Shown here: positions 42,781 to 52,531 of the stretch, piece after piece
How positions within the stretch are numbered: the first letter of the stretch is position 1
Layout of the letters: the number at the start of each line of letters is the position of its first letter
Origin: Parvimonas sp035282405
GTDB taxonomy: Bacteria; Bacillota; Clostridia; Tissierellales; Peptoniphilaceae
Assembly (NCBI RefSeq): GCF_035282405.1
Contig: NZ_JAYKBP010000002.1
Location: forward strand, 248,001 to 312,000
Direction: 5' to 3'
Length of the DNA: 64,000 nucleotides
Notes under the pieces: model-generated
Databases searched by the model: none
What the model was told of the DNA's origin: nothing
What the model saw: only the letters and a program-made list of their open reading frames with translations
Program-made: the position numbers and the translations under genes

Positions 42781-43503
42781 TTATTTATTTTTAAATAATC
42801 TTAAATAAAGAGTATAAACTATATAACCAAATCCTGCAATTGATGCTAAATAAACTAGAATAGATATATATAGCATAACTGTTGATAAATGATTAAAAGT
42901 TGACTTTAAAAGCAAACTAGCTACTACAACAATAATATTTACTCCTATAAAGTATAAATTCTTAGTAAGTTTAAAAAAGTCTTTTTTCTTATCAAGAACT
43001 GTACTTTTGTAAAACATAATTGCAATTAATACTATTGATAGGAAAACTAAAAAGTGAGAAAAATCTCTAAGATTAGCAATTGTCTTTATAGAATTTGCTC
43101 TAGAAGCAACTTTTGTTAATCCAGATAAAGCATCATCTGACTTATTTCCTGTAGCATTAAAACCTCCCAAACTTATAAGCTTAATAATCATATAAACTAA
43201 ATCAAGTATGAAAACTACTGAAATACCACACATAATATATTCTAATAAATTTTTCTTAGAAACAAATTTATCAAAACTTTCTTTAATGTCAACTTGACTT
43301 TCTTCAATTTCATCAGATTTAGTATTAGATTCAACAACTTTTTCTTCAACTGCCTTTTCTTCAATTACCTTTTCTTCAATATCTTTTTTTTCGATATTTT
43401 CGTTAACAGTCTCTTCTTTTTTAATTTCTTCAGCTGAACCTTCTTCATGTTTTTCTTCTAAGTTTTCTTTAGCATCAAAATCATCATTTTTTAAATTATC
43501 CAT
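42781..43503 (-). CDS. uncharacterised membrane protein with acidic N-terminus
   Basis: A 240-residue protein I do not recognise. Residues 1-85 are Glu/Lys-rich with repeats of the type EKKDIEEKVIEEKAVEEKVV, probably a disordered or coiled cytoplasmic segment. Four hydrophobic segments follow (ISVVFILDLVYMIIKLI; FLVFLSIVLIAIMFY; NIIVVVASLLL; ILVYLASIAGFGYIVYTLY). The start is ATG 43503 because AAGGAGTGATATT precedes it. A good promoter lies at 43555-43583. It is monocistronic, between the DnaA-box region and the V-ATPase operon end. Confidence 0.8.
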   Translation of the reverse strand: MDNLKNDDFDAKENLEEKHEEGSAEEIKKEETVNENIEKKDIEEKVIEEKAVEEKVVESNTKSDEIEESQVDIKESFDKFVSKKNLLEYIMCGISVVFILDLVYMIIKLISLGGFNATGNKSDDALSGLTKVASRANSIKTIANLRDFSHFLVFLSIVLIAIMFYKSTVLDKKKDFFKLTKNLYFIGVNIIVVVASLLLKSTFNHLSTVMLYISILVYLASIAGFGYIVYTLYLRLFKNK

Positions 43504-43554
43504 AATATCACTCCTTAAAAATAATTTATATAATTGCATTTATTATACTATTTT

Positions 43555-43583
43555 ATTATACTATTATATAAAAACTTTTGCAA
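43555..43583 (-). promoter_or_regulatory. promoter of 240-aa membrane protein gene
   Basis: Minus strand TTGCAA, 17 bases, TATAAT, about 50 bases before the start codon. Confidence 0.7.
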
Positions 43584-43617
43584 GTGATTTAATCATAGTA
43601 TATAAAGATTTAAAAAA

Positions 43618-43638
43618 GCTGTTGCAAATCGCAACAGC
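43618..43638 (-). terminator. V-ATPase operon terminator
   Basis: Minus strand GCTGTTGC, GATTT, GCAACAGC then TTTTTT, right after the ntpD stop. Confidence 0.85.
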
Positions 43639-43643
43639 CTTTT

Positions 43644-44279
43644 TTATACTTGTTTAGCTATTATATCCTTAACTTTCATAAGTCTTGTAATAGTAGCTCT
43701 TTCGTTTTCATCTAGTTTCATTCTGATGAATTTAATAGTTTCTTCCAAATCCGGAATTGTTCTGTACTCAAGAGCATTTACTCTTCTACGAGTCTTTTCA
43801 ATTTCATCTGCCATTAATTGACAAGCTTTTTCAACTTCTGCAAGTTCTAAAAGCTTATCCATTACTGAATGTAATTCTAAAATTGCATCATCTAGTTCAG
43901 AGGAGGTTTGAGCATAACCATAAGGAAATATTGCTCCACTTGATCCTGTTCTGTCAAATTCCATTTTAGGAATATTTACACTCATTACATTTTTTGTTTC
44001 AATAGCAACGGATACTTGTTCTTTCGGAAAGGCCACAGCTTGTTCCAAAAATTCGGGACTCATAACAGCACTTGCTAAAAGAAAAGATTTAAATGAATTC
44101 GAAAGTTCTTCTTCAACTTCAAGACGAAGTTTTTTATTCTTTCTAATCATTTCTATAAATCTTCTCATAAGTTCATCTTGTTTATCTTTAAGAAGTTTAT
44201 GACCTCTTTTAGCAGTTACAAGTCTTCCTTTGAGATTAGAAAGAGCCATACGTGTAGGATTTACATTTAGCTTTGCCAT
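43644..44279 (-). CDS. ntpD: V-type ATPase subunit D
   Basis: The 211-residue central-stalk (rotor) subunit. It is mostly two long helices: the opening VNPTRMALSNLKGRLVTAKRG and LLKDKQDELMRRF are the family signature, and the closing EKTRRRVNALEYRTIPDLEE returns along the coiled coil. It is the last gene of the operon, 14 bases after ntpB. Confidence 0.96.
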   Translation of the reverse strand: MAKLNVNPTRMALSNLKGRLVTAKRGHKLLKDKQDELMRRFIEMIRKNKKLRLEVEEELSNSFKSFLLASAVMSPEFLEQAVAFPKEQVSVAIETKNVMSVNIPKMEFDRTGSSGAIFPYGYAQTSSELDDAILELHSVMDKLLELAEVEKACQLMADEIEKTRRRVNALEYRTIPDLEETIKFIRMKLDENERATITRLMKVKDIIAKQV

Positions 44280-44292
44280 CTATATCTCCCCT

Positions 44293-45669
44293 TTATTCTG
44301 TCTTTCCTAAATATTTATCAATATATTCCTCTCTAATTCTCTTAAGTTCTATTCTTGGAACTATACTTAATAATTCCCAACCTAAGTTTAAAGTTTCTTC
44401 TATCGTTCTGTTTGTTTCATATCCTTGGTCAACATATTTCTTGTCAAAAGCATCTGCAAATTTTGCAAAAGCTTTATCTGCTTCTGATAATGCAGATTCA
44501 CCTAAGATTACTGCCAATTCACGAGCCTCTCTACCAGAAGCATAACCTGCATAGATTTGGTTCATTGTATCAGCATGATCTTCTCTTGTCTTTCCTTTCC
44601 CGATACCTTTATCTTTAAGTCTTGATAATGAAGGAATTACAAAAATTGGTGGTTGAATACCTTGTTTATATAATTCTCTTGAAAGAATAATTTGTCCTTC
44701 TGTGATATATCCTGTAAGGTCAGGTATTGGGTGAGTAATATCATCTTCTGGCATTGTTAAAATAGGAATTTGTGTAATGGAACCAGGTCTACCTTTAAGT
44801 CTTCCTGCTCTTTCATAAATTGTTGAAAGGTCAGTATATAAATAACCTGGATAACCACGACGACCTGGAACTTCTTTTCTAGCTGCAGAAACTTCACGAA
44901 GTGCTTCTGCATAATTTGTAAGGTCAGTTAAGATTACCAAAACATGCATTCCCTTTTCAAATGCTAAATATTCTGCACAAGTAAGAGCCATACGAGGAGT
45001 TGCAATTCTTTCAATCGCAGGGTCATTTGCTAGGTTCATAAACAACACTGCTCTATCTATCGCACCTGTTTTCGTAAAGTCGTCAATAAAGAATTGAGCT
45101 TCTTCAAAAGTAATTCCCATTGCTCCAAATACTACGGCAAATTTTTCTCCACCACCAAGCACCTTAGCTTGTCTTGCAATTTGTGCTGCTACATTGTTAT
45201 GTGGAAGACCTGAACCTGAGAAAATAGGTAATTTTTGTCCTCTAACCAATGTATTAAGTCCATCTATTGTAGAAATACCTGTTTGAATAAATTCTGAAGG
45301 ATAGTCTCTTGATACGGGATTGATTGGAGAACCGTTAATATCTATCTTCATTTCAGGAATAATCTTTGGCCCCTTATCAATAGGATTACCAAGACCGTCA
45401 AAAATTCTTCCAATCATATCTTCAGAAACACCAAGTTCAAGAGGATGGCCTAAAAATCTACAAGAAGTATCTCTTAAGTTAATTCCTGAAGAGCCTTCAA
45501 ACAATTGCACCATTGCCTTATCTCCATCAATTTCAAGAACTTTTCCTCTTCTCTTTTCTCCATTTTGAACTCTAACTTCAACTAATTCTTCGTATTTTAC
45601 ACCTTCAACACCTTCAACAACCATCAAAGGTCCTACTACTTCTTTTACTGTCTTATACTCTTTAAGCAT
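44293..45669 (-). CDS. ntpB: V-type ATPase subunit B
   Basis: The 458-residue non-catalytic nucleotide-binding subunit of the V1 head. Recognisable blocks: GLNTLVRGQKLPIFSGSGLP (no classic P-loop, as expected for B), LFMNLANDPAIERIATPRMA, YPGYLYTDLSTIYERAGRL and PSLSRLKDKGIGKGKTREDH. It overlaps ntpA by eight bases, coupling the two head subunits. Confidence 0.97.
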   Translation of the reverse strand: MLKEYKTVKEVVGPLMVVEGVEGVKYEELVEVRVQNGEKRRGKVLEIDGDKAMVQLFEGSSGINLRDTSCRFLGHPLELGVSEDMIGRIFDGLGNPIDKGPKIIPEMKIDINGSPINPVSRDYPSEFIQTGISTIDGLNTLVRGQKLPIFSGSGLPHNNVAAQIARQAKVLGGGEKFAVVFGAMGITFEEAQFFIDDFTKTGAIDRAVLFMNLANDPAIERIATPRMALTCAEYLAFEKGMHVLVILTDLTNYAEALREVSAARKEVPGRRGYPGYLYTDLSTIYERAGRLKGRPGSITQIPILTMPEDDITHPIPDLTGYITEGQIILSRELYKQGIQPPIFVIPSLSRLKDKGIGKGKTREDHADTMNQIYAGYASGREARELAVILGESALSEADKAFAKFADAFDKKYVDQGYETNRTIEETLNLGWELLSIVPRIELKRIREEYIDKYLGKTE

Positions 45670-47431
45670 TAGAGTTACCTCCTTCGCTTATTAATTTTTC
45701 TATATCAGCCTTAACTGTTTCAAATAATTCATCAAACTTTTCCAATTCATTTTCAGAAATATTTTTACTTCTTGTTATTCCTTCACGTGATTCAATCTTC
45801 AAAATTTCGTCAAGATATACTCCTGAATCCAAAGCTTTTTTAGCTTCATCATAGAAACCTAAAATAAGATTTAACATTTTGAATTGTTTTGGAAGAGAAC
45901 AATAAGTATCAACTTCATGGAAAGCATTTTGTTGTAAGAAATCTTCTCTTAAGGACTTAGCAACTTCAAGCTTTAATTGATCTGCTTCTGAAAGTGAATC
46001 TCTACCTACAAGACGAACTACTTCTTGCAAATTGGATTCTTCTTGTAAAAGTGCCATTGATTGTATTCTATGTGCAGAGAATTTTCTATCAATACTTTCA
46101 TCCATAAACTTATCCATCTTATCTTGATATAATGAATAAGAATTCAACCAGTTAATAGCTGGGAAATGTCTTCTATAAGATAATGCATAGTCAAGTCCCC
46201 AGAATACTTTTACAATTCTAAGAGTGGCTTGTGAAACTGGTTCAGAAATATCTCCACCTGGAGGAGAAACCGCTCCAATTACTGTTAAAGCACCTTCTCT
46301 ATCTTCGCCTAAACATTTTACAAAACCAGCTCTTTCATAAAAGTCTGCAACTCTTGATGCAAGATATGCTGGATAACCTTCATCACCAGGCATTTCTTCA
46401 AGACGACCAGACATTTCACGGAGCGCTTCCGCCCAACGAGAAGTTGAGTCAGCCATAAGTGCTACTGAATAGCCCATGTCTCTAAAGTATTCTCCAATAG
46501 TAATACCTGTATAGATTGAAGCTTCACGAGCAGCTACCGGCATATTTGAAGTATTTGCTATAAGTACTGTTCTTTTCATAAGTGATTGACCAGTCTTAGG
46601 GTCAAGAATTTCAGGGAATTCCATAAGAACGTCTGTCATTTCATTTCCACGTTCTCCACAACCTACATAAACTACAATTTCTGCGTCAGCCCATTTAGCA
46701 AGTTGGTGTTGAACTACTGTTTTTCCTGAACCAAAAGGTCCTGGTATCGCTGCAGCTCCACCCTTTGCAACTGGGAAAAATGTATCAATGATTCTTTGAC
46801 CTGTTACAAGTGGCCTAACCGGATCCAATTTTCTAGAATATGGACGGCCACGACGCACTGGCCATTTTTGAATCATATTTAATTCTTTAATTCCATCTTC
46901 AGTTTCTATTTTGCAAATTATTTCATCAACTGTATGATAACCAGGTAAAATTTCAACAATCTTTCCATTTATTCCTGGTGGTACCATAATCTTATGTGAA
47001 ACAACTGTTGTTTCTTGTACTGTTCCGATGATATTCCCTTCTGAAACTTCATCTCCAACATCTACTGTAGAAACAAAATCCCATCTTTTTTCTCTATCCA
47101 ACGGTGATACACTTATTCCTCTTAAAAGAAAATCACCCGCTTTTGCTTGTAAAGCTTCTAGAGGTCTTTGTATCCCGTCAAACATTTGTTCTAACATTCC
47201 AGGTCCAAGTTCAATAGAAAGTGGACTACCTGTTGAATAAACATCATCTCCCGGTCCTATACCGGTAGTTTCTTCATAAACTTGAATTGAGGCTCTATCA
47301 CCTCTCATTTCTATAATTTCTCCAATGAGCTTATTATCAGAAACTTCAACAACATCATATACGTTCGCATCTTCCATTCCTTCTGCAACTACAAGAGGTC
47401 CGGAAACTTTAATAACTTTACCGACTTTCAA
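45662..47431 (-). CDS. ntpA: V-type ATPase catalytic subunit A
   Basis: The catalytic head subunit, 589 residues. The P-loop is GPFGSGKTVVQHQL, followed by VYVGCGERGNEMTDVL and ALMADSTSRWAEALREMSGR; the A-specific bulge region (residues about 110-180) is present. I start at TTG 47431 (KVGKVIKVSGPLVVAEGM) because GAGGGC sits upstream and this gives the family's usual length; an upstream ATG would add 17 residues overlapping ntpF. Confidence 0.96.
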   Translation of the reverse strand: MKVGKVIKVSGPLVVAEGMEDANVYDVVEVSDNKLIGEIIEMRGDRASIQVYEETTGIGPGDDVYSTGSPLSIELGPGMLEQMFDGIQRPLEALQAKAGDFLLRGISVSPLDREKRWDFVSTVDVGDEVSEGNIIGTVQETTVVSHKIMVPPGINGKIVEILPGYHTVDEIICKIETEDGIKELNMIQKWPVRRGRPYSRKLDPVRPLVTGQRIIDTFFPVAKGGAAAIPGPFGSGKTVVQHQLAKWADAEIVVYVGCGERGNEMTDVLMEFPEILDPKTGQSLMKRTVLIANTSNMPVAAREASIYTGITIGEYFRDMGYSVALMADSTSRWAEALREMSGRLEEMPGDEGYPAYLASRVADFYERAGFVKCLGEDREGALTVIGAVSPPGGDISEPVSQATLRIVKVFWGLDYALSYRRHFPAINWLNSYSLYQDKMDKFMDESIDRKFSAHRIQSMALLQEESNLQEVVRLVGRDSLSEADQLKLEVAKSLREDFLQQNAFHEVDTYCSLPKQFKMLNLILGFYDEAKKALDSGVYLDEILKIESREGITRSKNISENELEKFDELFETVKADIEKLISEGGNSNA

Positions 47432-47447
47432 TATAAGCCCTCGCTTT

Positions 47448-47756
47448 CTATAATATATTTGATCCAACAGCTTTTTCAACATTCTTGTTGATATTTTCTA
47501 AGCCTATATTCAAACTACCTCTGTTGCTAGGTATTAAAATTACTGCTGGAATAACTTCGTTGTTATATCTTTGAATAGTTTCGGGAATATCTTTTGCTAA
47601 TTGTTCAGTAATATAAATAATCCCATATCCTTCTTTTGCTAGTTTGTCAATAATTCTTCTGGCATCATTTCCTTCGATTGCAGTAAAAACATGAACTCCA
47701 AGAGCTCTAAAGGCAAGAACAGAATCCTTATCGCCAATTACAGCTATCTTATACAT
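47448..47756 (-). CDS. ntpF: V-type ATPase subunit F
   Basis: A 102-residue Rossmann-like subunit that docks on the central stalk. The family opening is MYKIAVIGDKDSVLAFRALG, and the middle has GYGIIYITEQLAKDIPETI and VIPAVILIPSN. I use ATG 47756 because it matches that opening; an ATG three codons earlier is possible. It overlaps the ntpC stop by eight bases. In E. hirae naming this gene is ntpG. Confidence 0.93.
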   Translation of the reverse strand: MYKIAVIGDKDSVLAFRALGVHVFTAIEGNDARRIIDKLAKEGYGIIYITEQLAKDIPETIQRYNNEVIPAVILIPSNRGSLNIGLENINKNVEKAVGSNIL

Positions 47757-48735
47757 AAACTTCACGCAACCTTTCTTTTATAAAATCAGCAGATAAATCA
47801 TTGACTTTTCCTACTAATATAAGTCTTAAATTTTTAATTTCCAATTCTTTAGCAAAAAGAAAACTAAAAATAACTTCTGCTCCATAATGGATTGATTTAG
47901 TTTTTCTTACTATTTCAACTAAATAATCATCCATCTTTTTTTCAAAACTATTAAGAGAATTAGTATTTTTATATTCTTCTATGATTTTTGCTAAAACTCT
48001 ACCAATCTTATAAGCTTTAAGCTTAATAGGTAAAATTTCTATATCATCATAGAACATCTCTAAAATCCTTTCAGTTTCGACATCTCCACCTTCGATTAAA
48101 ACTTTTTTCAAAGTTTCTTTTACTTGATTTTGTTTTCTACATCTTATAAAAGTTCTAAGATTAATAAAATCAATCATAGCTCTAAAATACTCAGAAATCA
48201 TATCAAGTTTAAATTCCTCAGCTAGGCTCAAAACTTTCTCAAAATATTTTTTATCTATAAAAATGTCAATGTCTTGAGGATCTTTTGTTGTCTCATAAAA
48301 TTCTAAACTTTCTTTAAAATCTTTTGATAATCCCTCATCATCCTTCAAGGCTAATTCTCTGAATGTTTCAATTCCATTTTCATCTAACATACAGTACATT
48401 GAGTTAAACTTTTCTTTTAAAATATACTCTTTTACCAAAACTTTTAAGTTATGATAATTGTATTTGCAAGAAAGTATCTCAACTAAAGATTTATCAGGAG
48501 AAATTTCCATAACATCTCTGTATGTCTTATTCAAAACATCAGATAAAACTGCTTCATAGTTTTCAGGTCTGTCTAATTTTGAAAGTTCACTTGAATAAGA
48601 AGTTTCATTAAGTAGCTTAATAGCATCTTCAAGACTTTTTGCATCAGCAAGTCTATAAAGTTGTTGTTTAGTAAGGAGTTTTTTCTCAGCATAACGAATT
48701 CTAACACTTGATTGGATAAAATCTTCTCTATCCAT
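47749..48735 (-). CDS. ntpC: V-type ATPase subunit C
   Basis: The 328-residue all-helical subunit (d/C type) that links the rotor ring to the stalk. The family pattern of three similar helical bundles is visible: AEKKLLTKQQLYRLADAKSL, SCKYNYHNLKVLVKEYIL and FINLRTFIRCRKQNQ. ATG 48735 is chosen because AGGAGGTGTATT precedes it. It lies between ntpE and ntpF. Confidence 0.94.
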   Translation of the reverse strand: MDREDFIQSSVRIRYAEKKLLTKQQLYRLADAKSLEDAIKLLNETSYSSELSKLDRPENYEAVLSDVLNKTYRDVMEISPDKSLVEILSCKYNYHNLKVLVKEYILKEKFNSMYCMLDENGIETFRELALKDDEGLSKDFKESLEFYETTKDPQDIDIFIDKKYFEKVLSLAEEFKLDMISEYFRAMIDFINLRTFIRCRKQNQVKETLKKVLIEGGDVETERILEMFYDDIEILPIKLKAYKIGRVLAKIIEEYKNTNSLNSFEKKMDDYLVEIVRKTKSIHYGAEVIFSFLFAKELEIKNLRLILVGKVNDLSADFIKERLREVYV

Positions 48736-48748
48736 AATACACCTCCTA

Positions 48749-49300
48749 TTAGCTAAATAATCTAATTGCAACTTCTTTCTCCAAGTCTTCCTTTTGTAAA
48801 TCTATTAGACTTGAAAATTCATTATTTAAAATTATTTTTCCATTCTTTAATGAAAATCCACTTTCAACAGTTTCATCTGCAACTTTAATGCCAAATAATT
48901 TTTCCCCTGCAAGTTTCTTTTCACTTTCAGTAAGAATAATCTCACTATCTTCTTTAACCTCTAAAGTTTTTAGTGAATTTTCAACAAATTTCAAATAATC
49001 TTCATGATTTAGTGTTTTTAATCTTTCTTTAGTTAATTCAAAAACTTTATTTATCATTTCTTGTTTTGCAACCAAAATCATATCTCTTGCTGTTAAACTA
49101 GAGTTTGAAATTATTCTGTCTTTTGATTGCACGCCCTCTACTTTTGCTTTTTCAATGATCTTATCAGCTTTTTTTTGAGCTTCACTTTCTGTTTTTCCAA
49201 CAAGATCCGCAACTTCACTTTTAGCATCTTCTACTATTTTTTTAGATTCATTTTTAGCATCTTGAAGGATTTCATCTATAATATTGTCCAAATTAGACAT
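48749..49300 (-). CDS. ntpE: V-type ATPase subunit E
   Basis: The 183-residue peripheral-stalk subunit. The N-terminal half is a long Ala/Lys/Glu helix (IDEILQDAKNESKKIVEDAK...), and the C-terminal domain reads VESGFSLKNGKIILNNEFSS LIDLQKEDLE, typical of subunit E. It pairs with the small G/H subunit encoded first in the operon. Confidence 0.94.
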   Translation of the reverse strand: MSNLDNIIDEILQDAKNESKKIVEDAKSEVADLVGKTESEAQKKADKIIEKAKVEGVQSKDRIISNSSLTARDMILVAKQEMINKVFELTKERLKTLNHEDYLKFVENSLKTLEVKEDSEIILTESEKKLAGEKLFGIKVADETVESGFSLKNGKIILNNEFSSLIDLQKEDLEKEVAIRLFS

Positions 49301-49334
49301 TCAATCACATCCTTTTTAAATTATTTAATGCTTA

Positions 49335-49820
49335 TTAACTGAATGAAATGCTTGAAAGTAATAAGAATGACATTGCAAATGCTAAGATAGCGTAAGTTTC
49401 AACCATTACTGCAAGGATAATACCTTTTGTTTGATGTTCTTCATTTTTAGCTAAGATATTAATACCAGCAACAGCAACTCTTGCTTGATAATAAGCTGAT
49501 TTTAATCCTACGATACCAACAGGTAGAGAAACCATAACATAATATAAACCTTCAACTAAGTTCATATCAACTCTTAATTTGAACATTATGAAAAGTCCAA
49601 TTACGAATCCGTAAAGTCCTTGTGTACCTGGCAATAATTGTAATACCATTGCTTTACCAAATTTTTCAGGTTCATCAATAACTAATCCAGCAGCAGCTTC
49701 CCCTGCCATTTGAACACCTCTTGCAGAACCAATTCCCGCTAATAATACAGCAAGCGCTGCTCCTAATATACCAAATACTACTCCACCATTTTGTGCTAAC
49801 ACAGCCATAAAATCTTTCAT
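49335..49820 (-). CDS. ntpK: V-type ATPase rotor ring subunit K
   Basis: A 161-residue four-span c-ring subunit. The ion-carrying glutamate is E141 in AVMVETYAILAF; the first hairpin lacks one, as in E. hirae NtpK. T66, Q67 and Y70 (PGTQGLYG), Q112 (YYQARVAVAG) and E141 correspond, at a constant offset of two, to the E. hirae Na+ ligands T64, Q65, Y68, Q110 and E139. I therefore infer Na+ transport. The gene lies between ntpI and ntpE. Confidence 0.96.
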   Translation of the reverse strand: MKDFMAVLAQNGGVVFGILGAALAVLLAGIGSARGVQMAGEAAAGLVIDEPEKFGKAMVLQLLPGTQGLYGFVIGLFIMFKLRVDMNLVEGLYYVMVSLPVGIVGLKSAYYQARVAVAGINILAKNEEHQTKGIILAVMVETYAILAFAMSFLLLSSISFS

Positions 49821-49861
49821 TACAAAATCTCCTTTTCATTTTTTTATTTTTTATTTTAGAA

Positions 49862-51805
49862 TTATTTTACTTCTATATATTTCTTATCACTTCTAAATTT
49901 CTTAAATGCTTTTCCGCCACCTTCATAGAATTTACTAAAGAATTCTACATACATAAGTCTTGAAGTGTGAACATAAGCTGATAAGAAACTTAAGAATATA
50001 TTAAACATTTGAGCAAATACAAAAATTATTACTCCGAAAATTATTCCTAGTATGCCTCCATTTACAAGCATTTTTACAATTATATTGATTGCTACTGCAA
50101 TAAAACCACCCGCAAGTCCAAGAGCCATAAGTCTAAGATATGATACAAAATCTCCGATATATGATGTTATTCCATAAAGTGAATACAATCCCCCAGCAAT
50201 TCTTCCAGCTATGCTTTTTGAATCTCTGGCTCCAAATGCAATGATTCCCAACATTCCAACTATCATTCCATAAAATGCTATTGTATTTACAATACTTGGT
50301 AAAGTTACCACCTTACCAACAATAACTAAAATAACAGTTGTCAAAGTTAGGTACCAAAGGAATACATCGTAGAATGCATCCATAGGCTTTCCATTTTTAA
50401 TTAAGACATAAGCTTTCATTCCTAAACCAAAAGCTAAATGTACTCCACCAAATGCTAAAGACAACATCAGAACTGTCATAAAATCTTTTGATGAGTCCAA
50501 TATTTGAGTTGGTAAAGTAATCAAATCTCCGAAAGCTGAACCGTAAATTAATCCCCATATCATAGTTGAAAAACTAAGTGCAAAGAAAAATTTTAAAAAT
50601 TTTTTTGTTGAATCATTAAACTTTAATGTCTTTAAAGCTATTCCTGAACCTATGAATAGAATTAACCCATAAGCAAAGTCCGCGACCATCATTCCAAAGA
50701 AAATCCAATAAAATATTGATAATATAAATGTTGGATCTACTTCATCATACTTTGGAAGAGCATACATACTTGTAACCGATTCAAAAAGTGATGCTATTTT
50801 ATTATTCTTCAAAATGATTGGAACATCAGGATCATCTTTTTTAGCGTCCTCTATTTCCAAATAAAGCTTAGAGACTGAAACACTTTCAAGTAAAGCCTTG
50901 AAATTAGTCTCCTTATCAGCAGGTATATATCCTTGAATGATATCCAACTTATCAGTAGCTTTAAAATTTGAAACCACTGTATTTCTAAGTACTAAATTTT
51001 GATAATACTCATAAATGCTTTGCATTTTTTGAATATTTCCAGTAAAAGCTTTAATTTTATCAGTCAATTTGTAATTTTCTTCTTCCAAAATTTTCTTTTC
51101 AGCTTCTAGCTTTTCAATTTCTTCAGAAACCACACCTTTGATTTCAAGATTAACTTCAGAAAAACCGTTTACTCTTAAATTTTCAAGTACCGTTTCATTC
51201 TCTTTCTCATTTGTAAAGATAATACAATATGAATTTCTTCCGACTATTTCTACTTCCTCAAAATAAGTTAATTTTAAATCAACTGTAGATTCTTTGAACT
51301 TTTCAAGATTCTTAGTCGGTATATACCCCATAATAAATTTTAATTTTCTAAATGAATTTAAGTCCTTAATAGGTTCCTTAATAGAGTTCCATGGTGATAT
51401 TTCCTTTATGGAATTGTCTATAGCTGTCAATCTTTGATTGTTTGAATCTATTTTTTTACTTATTTCACTCAAATTATTAAAATCTGGAATGTAATCATAA
51501 GAATTAGCCTCTTTTTCAAGTTCACTAAATGTATAAACAACGGGACCTTTTTTCAGAGTGGATAAACCTTTCTCCTTTTCAATAAATCTTCCTACATAAT
51601 CAATCATCCATTTAATTCTAGTAGATTCCTCAACATAGTTATTATCTACTGTCGAGATTTCTACATCTTTAAGATAATCAAATTGTTCAATAGGATCAGA
51701 TTTTGAAAAGTTTACGTAACCGAATCTCTGAAGCTCTTCTAACAATCGCTTTCTTTCAGCTTCAAAAGCAAACAAAGTGAATTTCTTCATCTTAACTATT
51801 GCCAT
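49862..51805 (-). CDS. ntpI: V-type ATPase subunit I
   Basis: The 647-residue stator (a-type) subunit that conducts ions with the ring. The N-terminal 320 residues are soluble and coiled coil rich (EEIEKLEAEKKILEEENYKL). About seven or eight spans follow, starting FILSIFYWIFFGMMVADFAY. The essential arginine lies in SYLRLMALGLAGGFIAVAIN, followed by SAYVHTSRLMYVEFFSKFYE. It overlaps the upstream ntpG start region by 14 bases. Confidence 0.96.
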   Translation of the reverse strand: MAIVKMKKFTLFAFEAERKRLLEELQRFGYVNFSKSDPIEQFDYLKDVEISTVDNNYVEESTRIKWMIDYVGRFIEKEKGLSTLKKGPVVYTFSELEKEANSYDYIPDFNNLSEISKKIDSNNQRLTAIDNSIKEISPWNSIKEPIKDLNSFRKLKFIMGYIPTKNLEKFKESTVDLKLTYFEEVEIVGRNSYCIIFTNEKENETVLENLRVNGFSEVNLEIKGVVSEEIEKLEAEKKILEEENYKLTDKIKAFTGNIQKMQSIYEYYQNLVLRNTVVSNFKATDKLDIIQGYIPADKETNFKALLESVSVSKLYLEIEDAKKDDPDVPIILKNNKIASLFESVTSMYALPKYDEVDPTFILSIFYWIFFGMMVADFAYGLILFIGSGIALKTLKFNDSTKKFLKFFFALSFSTMIWGLIYGSAFGDLITLPTQILDSSKDFMTVLMLSLAFGGVHLAFGLGMKAYVLIKNGKPMDAFYDVFLWYLTLTTVILVIVGKVVTLPSIVNTIAFYGMIVGMLGIIAFGARDSKSIAGRIAGGLYSLYGITSYIGDFVSYLRLMALGLAGGFIAVAINIIVKMLVNGGILGIIFGVIIFVFAQMFNIFLSFLSAYVHTSRLMYVEFFSKFYEGGGKAFKKFRSDKKYIEVK

Positions 51806-52118
51806 TTACACTCACAATCCTCTCTACTATTGAATTAACCACAGATTCTAATTTCTTTTCATCAACAGATTTGATGTGTTCAACTTCTCTTTTAGCTTTT
51901 TCAATAACAGGTTTTGCCAACATTTCTCCTTCATTGATTAAGCCGAATTTGATTTCTTCAGCTTTTTTATTCGCTTCGCTAAGGACTTTTTCAGAAATAT
52001 TTTCACATTCGTTCTTTGAATTTTTCCTCAAAGTCGTAGCTTCAAGTTTTGCTACATCTATTAAAGATTTTGCTTCCAATTCAACATCTTTAACTCTGTT
52101 TATAGCATCAGTAGTCAT
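51792..52118 (-). CDS. V-type ATPase peripheral-stalk subunit (G/H type)
   Basis: A 108-residue coiled-coil protein, first in the operon. It reads MTTDAINRVKDVELEAKSLI, then a continuous Lys/Glu/Ala helix (KAEEIKFGLINEGEMLAKPV), and a short C-terminal block VNSIVERIVSVNGNS. I start at ATG 52118 because AGGAGGTGATGAA precedes it; the open frame further up has no site and lies in the leader. By position it corresponds to ntpF of E. hirae, and it partners subunit E. Confidence 0.88.
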   Translation of the reverse strand: MTTDAINRVKDVELEAKSLIDVAKLEATTLRKNSKNECENISEKVLSEANKKAEEIKFGLINEGEMLAKPVIEKAKREVEHIKSVDEKKLESVVNSIVERIVSVNGNS

Positions 52119-52531
52119 TTCATCACCTCCTAATTTTAAATAGAATTTTAAATCAAATTTCAGAAATAACATTTTTATAATAAATGCATAAAATTCATGT
52201 AATTTAAAACCTATTTTGTTTGTTACGTTAAAATAAAGTTGTAATTTTTTCAAAAACAAAAAACTCTCCCCCATTTTAATCGTAAGATTATTATAAACTT
52301 TTTTATTGCTTTTTTCAAGGGATTTTTTTAATAGTTTATAATAAATTATTTTTATTTTACCCCTGAATTTATTAAATTAAATATATTACAAAAACAAATT
52401 AAAGTCAATGATAATTATAAAAGAAATATGTTAAATAAATATTAAAAATTCAATAAAAAACAACTTTTACGACAATATTTCACTTTATATACTTTATATT
52501 AAAATTTTTTATGTTGAAAAATATATATTAT
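52119..52531. other. V-ATPase leader and AT-rich spacer
   Basis: The 165 bases between the predicted transcription start (about 52283) and the first V-ATPase gene form an unusually long leader in which I see no strong hairpin. The stretch 52319-52531 is AT-rich, and I see nothing in it. Confidence 0.4.
52290..52318 (-). promoter_or_regulatory. V-ATPase operon promoter
   Basis: Minus strand TTGAAA, 17 bases, TATAAT: perfect -10 and a good -35, 172 bases before the first gene. Confidence 0.8.
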
